9,454 bases of DNA from Candidatus Hydrogenedentota bacterium (lineage in GTDB: Bacteria; Hydrogenedentota; Hydrogenedentia; Hydrogenedentales; SLHB01). A model generated the notes under the pieces. That model saw only the letters and a list, made by a program, of their open reading frames with translations. It did not search any database and had not been told where the DNA came from. Numbering within the stretch: the first letter of the stretch is position 1; each line of letters opens with the position of its first letter. The DNA is taken from positions 1 through 9,454 of the forward strand of contig SLHB01000445.1 in the NCBI GenBank assembly GCA_007136375.1, given 5' to 3'. The translations under genes were made by a program, and so were the position numbers. This document shows positions 1-5,272 of the stretch, one piece after another.

Positions 1-1
1 C

Positions 2-559
2 GAAGGAGACGCCGCCCGCGGCGGCTTGGTCTTTGCGTTTGACAGGGACGGCAATGACGCGGCGCCGCGCGAAGTGTATGTCCAATGGAAGCAGTGGCTG
101 GTCGCCGGGTCCGCGGGTGAAGGGGACGCCGAATCGCCGGAGGCCTCCACGGTGCCGCCTTCGGCGCTGCTCCACGGCTGGGGGCCCGCTTGGGACGCGG
201 ACAGCCAATCCACGCGGACGTTCACCGGCCGATTGCGGGGCGCGCCCGCGTTGTTCACGTTCAGCGCAAAGGACAACATGGGGGCGTCGCTCATGAGCGG
301 CGCCCATGACGCCAGTGACCTGACGAACCGGGAACTGACATTCACCTTCCGCATCCTTGCCGAAACCGGATGGATGGGCGGAAACGGAATCGTGGAGATG
401 TGGGTGCATCACGGCGGCGAACGGATCGAGCATCTCACCACCGACGGCGATACGGGCGTGCGGTCCATCGCTGGCGTCAGCATTCCCGGGGCCATGGTTC
501 CCGGCGGCGCCGGCGCCTATGTGTGGGACGTGGCGGCTTGGACTCCGGGCTCCCGGTAA
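2..559 (+). CDS. C-terminal part of an unrecognised, possibly carbohydrate-related protein (5' end outside window)
   Basis: The frame is open from the first complete codon at base 2 to a TAA at 557-559, giving 185 residues of a protein that starts upstream. A TTG at 26 could be read as a start, but the frame continues left of it and the GAAGGAG at 2-8 is too far away, so a truncated gene is more likely. I do not recognise the family. The visible part is rich in Gly, Thr and aromatic residues, has no membrane segment, and ends with a run including VWDVAAWTPGSR. That ending loosely resembles the last strand of concanavalin-like (LamG) beta-sandwich domains, a guess from texture only. The secreted lyase begins 59 bp downstream on the same strand, so a role on extracellular polysaccharide is plausible from context. 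Confidence 0.6.
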   Translation, partial: EGDAARGGLVFAFDRDGNDAAPREVYVQWKQWLVAGSAGEGDAESPEASTVPPSALLHGWGPAWDADSQSTRTFTGRLRGAPALFTFSAKDNMGASLMSGAHDASDLTNRELTFTFRILAETGWMGGNGIVEMWVHHGGERIEHLTTDGDTGVRSIAGVSIPGAMVPGGAGAYVWDVAAWTPGSR

Positions 560-618
560 GGCCGGGCGGAGCGCGCATGCCGTCTTCTTGCGAAGATTGA
601 AGGGAGTAGCGCGTCATC

Positions 619-1842
619 ATGAATTCATATCATCGTTTTCGGGCTTGTGCGGCCTTGGTTTTGGGCGTATTTGCCGCGGCGTGGGCCCACGCCGGCGCGC
701 CAGACACGATTCTGATGGACGGCGACCGCCTGCAGGCGGCGCGCGAAGCCGTCGAGGCGGAGCATCCTGTGTTGGCCGCTGGGTTGGAGCGGCTTAGGGA
801 GTCCGCCGAGAGCCGCCTCGGCGCGGGACCGTGGTCCGTGGTGGACAAAGAAGAAACGCCGCCGAGCGGCGACAAGCGCGACTACATGAGCCAGGGGCCC
901 TTCTGGTGGCCGAATCCCGACACGGACGACGGGTTGCCCTACGTGCGCCGGGATGGCGAGCGCAATCCCGAGGCGGACGCGTTGGACCGGCGGCCCTTGG
1001 GCAGCATGGCCAGCGCCGTGCAGGACCTTGCCCTGGCCTATTTCTTCACCGGGGAAGAGGCGTATGCGGAACGGGCCGCGTATTTCCTCCGGGTCTGGTT
1101 CCTCGACGAGGACACGGCCATGAATCCGCACCTCCGCTTTGGCCAGCGTATCCCCGGCCGTACGGACGGGCGTGGCATCGGCATCATCGACACCGTGTCC
1201 CTGGCGCGGATGGTGGATTGCGCGCCGCTGCTGACGCCGTCGGACGCCTGGAGCGGCGACGACCACGCCGCGTTGCAAGCGTGGTTCCGGGAGTACCGGG
1301 ACTGGTTGCTGGAAAGCGATTTGGGCCAGGACGAGCGGGTGCATCCGAACAACCACGGCACATGGTATGACGTGCAAGCGGCGGCGTTTTCCCTCTTCGT
1401 GGACGACGAGGACACCGCGCGGGAGATTCTCGGGGAAGTGGGTGAGCGGCGCGTGGCGACGCAAATCGAACCCAGCGGCCAACAGCCGCTGGAGTTGGAG
1501 CGAGCGCAACCCTTCCATTATAGCTCGTACAATCTTGACGCCCTGATCTATCTGGCCGAACTGGGGGCGAAGCTGGATGTTGATGTTTGGGGCTACGAAC
1601 CCGAAGACGGCGGTGGCATCCCAGACGCGGTGGAGTATCTTGTCGGCTACCTGGACGACAAGGATGCGTGGGACTACGAGGGCATCCAGGATCCCGCGTG
1701 GGGCCGGTTGATGGCGCCGCTGCGCCGGGTGGCCTTGCTCACGGGCGACGCCCGTTACGAGGAGTACGTCCAGCAGCTCGCGGAAGACCGGTACGCCAGC
1801 TTGGAGGTTCTGAGCCTGCGCTATCCCTGGTTGGAGGAGTAG
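619..1842 (+). CDS. Secreted alginate/uronate lyase family protein (PF05426-like)
   Basis: A 407-residue protein with a typical signal peptide: charged start, hydrophobic stretch at about residues 9-23, and an AHA signal-peptidase site with cleavage likely after A25. It should therefore work in the periplasm or outside the cell. Seen in the sequence: DYMSQGPFWWPNP at 88-100, NNHGTWYD at 244-251 and IEPSGQQPLELERAQ at 283-297, followed by FHYSSYNLDAL. These fit the (alpha/alpha) toroid alginate lyase family PF05426, where the Asn-His pair of the NNH motif and nearby Arg/Tyr residues carry out beta-elimination of uronate polymers. The length is normal for a one-domain member. The exact substrate (alginate, glucuronan or another uronate) cannot be read from sequence; CAZy families PL5 and PL38 are candidates. 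The ATG start is preceded by AGGGAG at 601-606. It probably shares a transcript with the partial gene upstream, and its 3' end overlaps cca on the other strand. Confidence 0.88.
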   Translation: MNSYHRFRACAALVLGVFAAAWAHAGAPDTILMDGDRLQAAREAVEAEHPVLAAGLERLRESAESRLGAGPWSVVDKEETPPSGDKRDYMSQGPFWWPNPDTDDGLPYVRRDGERNPEADALDRRPLGSMASAVQDLALAYFFTGEEAYAERAAYFLRVWFLDEDTAMNPHLRFGQRIPGRTDGRGIGIIDTVSLARMVDCAPLLTPSDAWSGDDHAALQAWFREYRDWLLESDLGQDERVHPNNHGTWYDVQAAAFSLFVDDEDTAREILGEVGERRVATQIEPSGQQPLELERAQPFHYSSYNLDALIYLAELGAKLDVDVWGYEPEDGGGIPDAVEYLVGYLDDKDAWDYEGIQDPAWGRLMAPLRRVALLTGDARYEEYVQQLAEDRYASLEVLSLRYPWLEE

Positions 1843-1845
1843 CGC
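1818..1845. repeat. Inverted repeat holding the stop codons of two convergent genes
   Basis: GCGCTA at 1818-1823 and TAGCGC at 1840-1845 form a perfect 6-bp inverted repeat around a 16-nt centre. The right arm contains the TAG stop of the lyase (1840-1842). The left arm contains, on the minus strand, the TAG stop of cca (1821-1823). RNA from either strand could form a short hairpin there, but no T-run follows on either side, so a bidirectional intrinsic terminator is not established. Confidence 0.4.
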
Positions 1846-3245
1846 CCATCGGGACCAGACTCCGAATCGCGGTTATGAGCGTCGCGGTCGCGCGCCACGT
1901 TTCCGTGGCGGTCCAACGGCCAATGCTGGGCGACAAACGCCCTGGCCTCCGCGGACGTGGTCAGCGCGCCTTCTAGCTGCGCGTCTTCAACGGCGGCGAG
2001 GATCGTCCCGAAGAGGGGACCCGGCGTATGTCCCATGGCGATGAGATCCTTGCCGGTGAGCAGGGGGGCGGGCTTGGCGGCTTCGGGCGTGAGTTGAGCC
2101 ATGTAGTCCGCGATCCTGTCCACATGGCCGAGCCCGCCGTGGCTCGCCAGCGCGTCGATGCGGGCCAACTCCAGCAACTCGGGGAAACCCGGCTCGCGGA
2201 CGAAACGGATGCGTTTGCTCTCGCGCATTTCCGGGATGCGCGCCACACGCATGTGCTGTTCCACCAGCCACTCGACCCGCTCCGTCAGGCGGCGCGGCAG
2301 GCGCAGCCGCTGGCAAATGCGCCGCGCCATCTCCGCGCCCACCTTTTCATGCCGGTTAAAGCGGATGCGATCCTCGAACGTCTGGGTCGGCGGTTTGCCC
2401 ACGTCATGGAGCAGGACGCCCAGGGCGAGGGCGGGGCTGGGGTTGGCCACGCGGTCTACATGCTCCAGGGCGAGCAACGTGTGGACGAAGACGTCCCCTT
2501 CGGGGTGATACTCGGGGGGCTGCTCGACCCCCTTCATTGCCGCGACCTCCGGAAGGATTTCCTCCAGCAGCCCCGTGGCGTCCAGCAGTTCGAAGGCCCG
2601 GCGCGCGGCGCCTTCCGTCAGCATCTTGAGGAGTTCCGCGGCGACCCGTTCCGCGCTCGTCCGCCGAATGGACGAGGCGTGCTCCCGTATGGCGCGGAAG
2701 GTGGCGGGTTCGATGGTGAATCCCAGACGCGCCGCGAAACGCACGGCCCGCGCAAGCCGGAGGTGGTCCTCGGCGAAGCGTTGCTGGGGATCGCCCACGG
2801 CGCGGATGACCCCGTCCCGCAGATCCGTCTGGCCCCCGGCGTAGTCGACGACTTCGTCCCGGTCCGGGGCATAGAAAAGGGCGTTGATGGTGAAGTCCCG
2901 GCGCAGGGCGTCCTGCTCCGCGTTTGTGAAGGCCACGCGGGCGGGGCGCCGGCCGTCGAGGTAGGGACCGTCACTGCGGAATGTGGTGACCTCGTACTGG
3001 CCCTCCGGCAGTATCACCAAGACCGTGCCGAATTCCGCGCCCACTTGGGCGGTGCGGGGGAAGAGGGTGGTGGTCTCCACGGGCGTGGCGCTCGTGGCGA
3101 TATCGATATCCGCCGGGGGCCGGCCCAAGAGCATGTCGCGGACGCATCCGCCGGCGAAGTAGGCCTCGTGTCCGGCTTCCCGCAACGTGGCGCACACCAT
3201 GCGCGCGCCCTGTTCCACGGGTGTCGTGGCTTCGGCGGGGGTCAT
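1821..3245 (-). CDS. cca: tRNA nucleotidyltransferase (CCA-adding enzyme, class II) with HD domain
   Basis: This enzyme adds or repairs the 3'-terminal CCA of tRNAs using CTP and ATP. From the chosen ATG at 3243-3245 the protein has 474 residues. The nucleotidyltransferase head shows AGGCVRD at 31-37 with GG at 32-33 and metal-binding D46/D48 in DIDIATSA. RRDFTINAL follows at 115-123, the base-recognition motif EDxxR at 159-163 (within RFAEDHLRLARAVRFAA), and ERVAAE at 199-204. An HD phosphohydrolase domain follows, with H255, H280-D281, H299 and H331 as likely metal ligands. The start was placed just before the conserved region. The frame stays open to another ATG at 3315-3317, but the extra 24 residues look non-conserved and neither start has a strong ribosome site. 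The last ~28 residues are polar and family-atypical, and the 3' end overlaps the lyase gene. A poly(A) polymerase or a one-nucleotide-specific relative is possible but less likely. Confidence 0.9.
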   Translation of the reverse strand: MTPAEATTPVEQGARMVCATLREAGHEAYFAGGCVRDMLLGRPPADIDIATSATPVETTTLFPRTAQVGAEFGTVLVILPEGQYEVTTFRSDGPYLDGRRPARVAFTNAEQDALRRDFTINALFYAPDRDEVVDYAGGQTDLRDGVIRAVGDPQQRFAEDHLRLARAVRFAARLGFTIEPATFRAIREHASSIRRTSAERVAAELLKMLTEGAARRAFELLDATGLLEEILPEVAAMKGVEQPPEYHPEGDVFVHTLLALEHVDRVANPSPALALGVLLHDVGKPPTQTFEDRIRFNRHEKVGAEMARRICQRLRLPRRLTERVEWLVEQHMRVARIPEMRESKRIRFVREPGFPELLELARIDALASHGGLGHVDRIADYMAQLTPEAAKPAPLLTGKDLIAMGHTPGPLFGTILAAVEDAQLEGALTTSAEARAFVAQHWPLDRHGNVARDRDAHNRDSESGPDGRYSSNQG

Positions 3246-3360
3246 GCCGGGATCATCATGAATCGGGGGCCTTTTTTGCGGGGGATTGTCGACGAAACAG
3301 CGGAAACAGCCTCGCATGAGCGAGATTCTCGGATGGATTCCCGTCTGTTCACACCCAGCG

Positions 3361-3390
3361 ATTGTATCCCCCTCTGGCCGGAAGAGGCAA
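3361..3390 (-). promoter_or_regulatory. Weak sigma-70-like promoter candidate for cca
   Basis: On the minus strand TTGCCT (3390-3385) and TACAAT (3366-3361) are separated by 18 nt. The -10 matches the consensus at 5 of 6 positions, the -35 only at TTG. Transcription would start near 3354, about 109 nt before the chosen cca start, or about 37 nt before the alternative ATG at 3315-3317. It is the best match I see for cca but is not strong. Confidence 0.22.
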
Positions 3391-3480
3391 CCGGGGCCCG
3401 GCAAATGCTGCCGCGTGAGGGAAGGTTTGGCCTGTCCGCGGCCCGCCGCGCCGCCGGGTCTCCGTGTCCAGCTTGTTGTG

Positions 3481-3496
3481 CGGCAAGGACTTAGCG
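3481..3496 (+). promoter_or_regulatory. Second, weaker sigma-54-like -24/-12 candidate upstream of flgB
   Basis: CGGCAAGGACTTAGCG has GG and GC separated by the required 10 nt, and keeps most of the -24 core, but its -12 element is TAGC instead of TTGC. It lies exactly 30 bp upstream of the better candidate at 3511. It could be a second site or chance in GC-rich DNA. Confidence 0.22.
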
Positions 3497-3510
3497 TTGC
3501 GGGCTCGATT

Positions 3511-3526
3511 GGGCATCGAAGTTGCT
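3511..3526 (+). promoter_or_regulatory. Sigma-54-like promoter candidate for the flagellar operon
   Basis: GGGCAT, then CGAAG, then TTGCT matches the -24/-12 layout TGGCAC-N5-TTGCW. The invariant GG and GC are 10 nt apart and the -12 element is perfect; the -24 differs at three positions of the extended consensus. Transcription would start near 3537, about 15 nt before the flgB ribosome site. Sigma-54 control of rod and basal-body genes is known in many flagellated bacteria, which favours this reading. A perfect GTTGC-TACG-GCAAC inverted repeat (3521-3534) overlaps the -12 element and could be regulatory or incidental. No activator (enhancer) site was identified. Confidence 0.42.
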
Positions 3527-3551
3527 ACGGCAACGGAGGCAAACAGCGGAA

Positions 3552-3557
3552 AGGAGG
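3552..3557 (+). promoter_or_regulatory. Ribosome binding site deciding the flgB start
   Basis: A perfect AGGAGG stands 6 nt before the GTG at 3564. The same frame is open further upstream to a TTG at 3522, but that start has no such site and would add residues foreign to FlgB. Confidence 0.8.
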
Positions 3558-3563
3558 TTTGAC

Positions 3564-3959
3564 GTGTCAGCGTACGGGGGCGTGGATGTAAGCCGGTTGT
3601 TGCATGAAGGCATGCGGGTGTCCGAATTCAACCAGCGTCTCATAGCCAACAACATCGCCAATGCGGAAACGCCCAACTACAACGCCGCCCGGCTGGATTT
3701 CCAGGGCACGTTGCGCGCCGCCCTGGAGGGACGCGGCCGTGTCGATCTCCGCACGACACAGGCCGCGCACCAACAGTACGCGCGCCACAGGCCCGCATTC
3801 GAACGCGTTGCGCTGCATTCGAGAAACGACTACAATAAAGTCGACTTGGATGAAGAGATGGCGGCGCTGTCGGAAAACACCAGCCGCTACACCACATACG
3901 GCAGCCTCTTGGCCAAGCGCTTCCAAATGGTCAAGCAGACGCTGAATGACCTCAGGTAG
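3564..3959 (+). CDS. flgB: Flagellar basal-body rod protein FlgB
   Basis: FlgB is a proximal rod subunit exported by the flagellar type III apparatus and assembled on the MS ring with FliE, FlgC and FlgF. The 131-residue protein has the usual family length. It carries the rod-family N-terminal signature ANNIANAETPNY (28-39) and a C-terminal stretch with NDYNKVDLDEEMAALSENTSRY, the counterpart of the conserved NNVDLEKEM region. No signal peptide is expected because export is flagellar. The GTG start follows a perfect AGGAGG. It is the first gene of the flagellar cluster, and flgC begins 13 bp after its stop, with the flgC ribosome site overlapping that stop. Confidence 0.93.
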   Translation: MSAYGGVDVSRLLHEGMRVSEFNQRLIANNIANAETPNYNAARLDFQGTLRAALEGRGRVDLRTTQAAHQQYARHRPAFERVALHSRNDYNKVDLDEEMAALSENTSRYTTYGSLLAKRFQMVKQTLNDLR

Positions 3960-3972
3960 GAGGATCTAGGCC

Positions 3973-4401
3973 GTGGACGCCGCGCGCGCCGGGCTGTCGC
4001 CCCGTGAAATCGCCGTAAGCGGGCTCAAGGCCCAACGGCTCCGGATGAACGTCATCGCGAACAATATCGCCAATGCGTCGACCACCCGGACCGAGACCGG
4101 CGAGCCCTTCCGTCGCCAGATGGCCATATTCCGGGGCGATCAAGTGTTGCCCCGGGTGGACACGCGGCGGTTTGGCGTGCGCGTGCCGCGCATTCAGGAC
4201 GACCCGTCGCCCTTCCGCAGCGTGTACGAGCCCAACCACCCCGAAGCCAACGAAGACGGCTATGTGGCCTATCCCAACGTCGACTTGGCCGTTGAGATGG
4301 TGAATCTCGTTTCGGCCCAACGGGCGTACGAGGCGAACATCGCCGTTATCGCTTCGGGCGGGCAAATGCACAACAGGGCCTTGGAGATCCTTCAGGCGTA
4401 A
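3973..4401 (+). CDS. flgC: Flagellar basal-body rod protein FlgC
   Basis: FlgC is a second proximal rod subunit. The protein has 142 residues and two recognisable ends: the rod signature SGLKAQRLRMNVIANNIANAST (about 16-37), and the C-terminal basal-body helix NVDLAVEMVNLVSAQRAYEA (102-121), which is near-consensus for FlgC. The start is GTG, supported by AGGAGG at 3958-3963 with 9-nt spacing. Because that site includes bases of the flgB stop codon, translation of the two genes is probably coupled. Order and spacing match the common flgB-flgC-fliE unit. I see nothing irregular in the protein. Confidence 0.95.
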   Translation: MDAARAGLSPREIAVSGLKAQRLRMNVIANNIANASTTRTETGEPFRRQMAIFRGDQVLPRVDTRRFGVRVPRIQDDPSPFRSVYEPNHPEANEDGYVAYPNVDLAVEMVNLVSAQRAYEANIAVIASGGQMHNRALEILQA

Positions 4402-4454
4402 CGCCGCTCCGGCGGGCGCGCCGCCCCCTGGGAAAGCGCCGTCGCCTTAGGCGA
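4402..4454 (+). repeat. Two short hairpins in the flgC-fliE gap
   Basis: CGCCG-CTC-CGGCG (4402-4414) begins immediately after the flgC stop, and TCGCC-TTA-GGCGA (4442-4454) ends 5 nt before the fliE ribosome site. Both have perfect 5-bp arms with 3-nt loops. Neither is followed by a T-run, so they are not obvious terminators; mRNA stability or fine control of fliE translation is possible, as is chance in GC-rich sequence. Confidence 0.35.
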
Positions 4455-4477
4455 ACGGCAAGGAATGTGACGACCTC

Positions 4478-4798
4478 ATGACGCAAGACCCGCTGAATCT
4501 GCCAGAATTGCGCGCCGCACGCGCCCAACAGGATCCGCGGATGTTGCGCGCCGCCGCGCCGCCCGCGGGCCAGCCCGAAACCTCCTTCGGCGACGTGTTG
4601 AAGGAGTCTATCGGCGAAGTGCAGCGGCTGCAAGACGAGGCTGACACCACCATCCGCCAGCTCGTGGCCGGAGAGATCAAGGATGTGACGGACGCCATGG
4701 TGGCCGTGCAAAAGGCCGACGTGGCCTTTCAGACCATGATGGTGGTTCGGAACAAGATGGTCCAGGCCTACGAAGAAGTGATGCGGATGCAAGTCTAG
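4478..4798 (+). CDS. fliE: Flagellar hook-basal body complex protein FliE
   Basis: FliE is a small junction protein between the MS ring (FliF) and the proximal rod and is among the first substrates exported. The 106-residue protein has an Ala/Pro-rich variable N terminus (about 1-35), then the conserved helical core. SFGDVLKESIGEVQRLQDEAD begins at residue 36, and QKADVAFQTMMVVRNKMVQAY with VMRMQV closes the protein (78-106), a near-consensus FliE ending. The ATG start has a moderate AAGGAA site at 4460-4465. It sits between flgC and fliF as in most flagellar clusters, but is followed by an unusually long non-coding gap. Confidence 0.93.
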   Translation: MTQDPLNLPELRAARAQQDPRMLRAAAPPAGQPETSFGDVLKESIGEVQRLQDEADTTIRQLVAGEIKDVTDAMVAVQKADVAFQTMMVVRNKMVQAYEEVMRMQV

Positions 4799-4912
4799 CA
4801 CGTTCGCGCGGTATTGGCTGTTTCCATATGGCCTCCGCCGCCGCGAACCGCCGCCCATCGCAAGATGTTGGGGTATTCTTGCGCGAAGCCCAGGATTCAC
4901 CACAATAAACTG

Positions 4913-4941
4913 TTGACTTCGAGGTACAAGGTAAGTATTGT
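4913..4941 (+). promoter_or_regulatory. Sigma-70-like promoter upstream of fliF
   Basis: TTGACT (4913-4918) and TATTGT (4936-4941) are separated by exactly 17 nt. The -35 matches TTGACA at 5 of 6 positions and the -10 matches TATAAT at 4 of 6. The surrounding 40 bp are AT-richer than nearly everything else in the window. Transcription would start near 4948 and could drive fliF-fliG-fliH-fliI separately from flgB-flgC-fliE. Confidence 0.5.
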
Positions 4942-4944
4942 ACC
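4923..4944. promoter_or_regulatory. Operator-like inverted repeat over the fliF promoter
   Basis: GGTACAA (4923-4929) and TTGTACC (4938-4944) are perfect 7-bp inverted arms around an 8-nt centre. The dyad covers most of the promoter spacer and the whole -10 element, the classic position for a repressor site. The arms lie about 15 bp apart centre to centre, so a dimeric helix-turn-helix protein is possible but the regulator is unknown. Confidence 0.42.
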
Positions 4945-5125
4945 CGGAAGACTGGTGGCTTCTGGGGCGTTGATGCGCCGCTTTAGGCGCGGGACGGCCC
5001 GGCGATCTGGGACGTCCAAAGCGCGGAGCCGGGATTTGAATCGCAAGGCGCGACACGCCGTCCTTCAACGGGTCCAGCGGGATTCCCATAGAGGGTCGGC
5101 GGCTATCGCCATGCCCCGGTTAGAC

Positions 5126-5140
5126 ACGGCCGCGGGCCGT
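5126..5140 (+). repeat. Hairpin in the fliF leader
   Basis: ACGGCC-GCG-GGCCGT forms a perfect 6-bp stem with a 3-nt loop. Only three T follow, so it is a poor terminator. Confidence 0.4.
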
Positions 5141-5146
5141 TTCCCT

Positions 5147-5167
5147 GGGTTCCACCCTCGTGGACCC
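5147..5167 (+). repeat. Hairpin with one bulge in the fliF leader
   Basis: GGG, a bulged T, TCCAC, loop CCTC, GTGGA and CCC give an 8-bp stem with one bulge. It lies only 6 nt after the preceding hairpin, and no T-run follows. Confidence 0.4.
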
Positions 5168-5202
5168 GCCAGTCCCCTGTTGCAGAGGTGCGCCGCCAGA
5201 AG

Positions 5203-5229
5203 CGCGCCGCGCCTGGGATTCGCGGCGCG
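5203..5229 (+). repeat. Perfect 9-bp GC-only hairpin before fliF
   Basis: CGCGCCGCG and CGCGGCGCG are perfect inverted arms around a 9-nt loop (5212-5220). It is the longest perfect stem noticed in the window. The following bases are TTGACCCC, so it lacks the U-tract of a standard terminator. In RNA it should be very stable and could slow polymerase or protect the downstream fliF transcript. Confidence 0.5.
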
Positions 5230-5245
5230 TTGACCCCTGGCGGGA

Positions 5246-5260
5246 ACGCCGGCTCGGCGT
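5246..5260 (+). repeat. Hairpin directly abutting the fliF ribosome binding site
   Basis: ACGCCG-GCT-CGGCGT has perfect 6-bp arms and a 3-nt loop. It ends at the base before GAAGGGGG (5261-5268), the fliF ribosome site, so it could affect ribosome access to fliF. Confidence 0.42.
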
Positions 5261-5272
5261 GAAGGGGGTGCA

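Larger units (their letters stand above)
4799..5272. other. 474-bp non-coding region between fliE and fliF
   Basis: No convincing gene lies here on either strand. A + strand open frame (4814-5233) encodes an Arg-rich, low-similarity product with no ribosome site. The region holds a sigma-70-like promoter (4913-4941) overlapped by an inverted repeat, a hairpin GCGCC-GCTTTA-GGCGC (4975-4990), an 8-bp palindrome GGACGTCC (5010-5017), and four further hairpins listed separately. If transcription starts at this promoter, fliF has a leader of about 325 nt. Confidence 0.6.

Noticed and set aside
625..1518. 297-codon minus strand open frame inside the lyase gene
   Set aside because: It is antisense to a gene with signal peptide and lyase motifs; its composition is that of a GC-driven shadow frame.
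3264..3277. GC run followed by six T on the + strand, like the end of an intrinsic terminator
   Set aside because: No stable stem precedes the T-run and no + strand gene ends just upstream; it lies just before the cca start on the opposite strand.
2028..3494. 488-codon + strand open frame opposite cca
   Set aside because: It is antisense to a gene with clear catalytic motifs, its product resembles no family and is His/Arg/Gly-rich, as expected for the complementary frame of GC-rich coding DNA.
5009..5033. Stretch partly resembling the second half of a cyclic-di-GMP (GEMM-I) riboswitch
   Set aside because: Only scattered motifs (GGGACG, AAAGC, GGAGCCGGG) are present; the conserved first half and tetraloop receptor pattern are absent upstream.
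5031..5046. T-loop-like sequence on the minus strand suggesting a tRNA
   Set aside because: The five bases flanking the TTCAAAT-like loop do not pair, and no acceptor, D or anticodon arm could be found around it.
4814..5233. 139-codon + strand frame filling the fliE-fliF gap
   Set aside because: It has no ribosome site, an Arg/Pro/Ala-rich composition, no family resemblance, and spans the promoter and hairpins. I treat the gap as non-coding.
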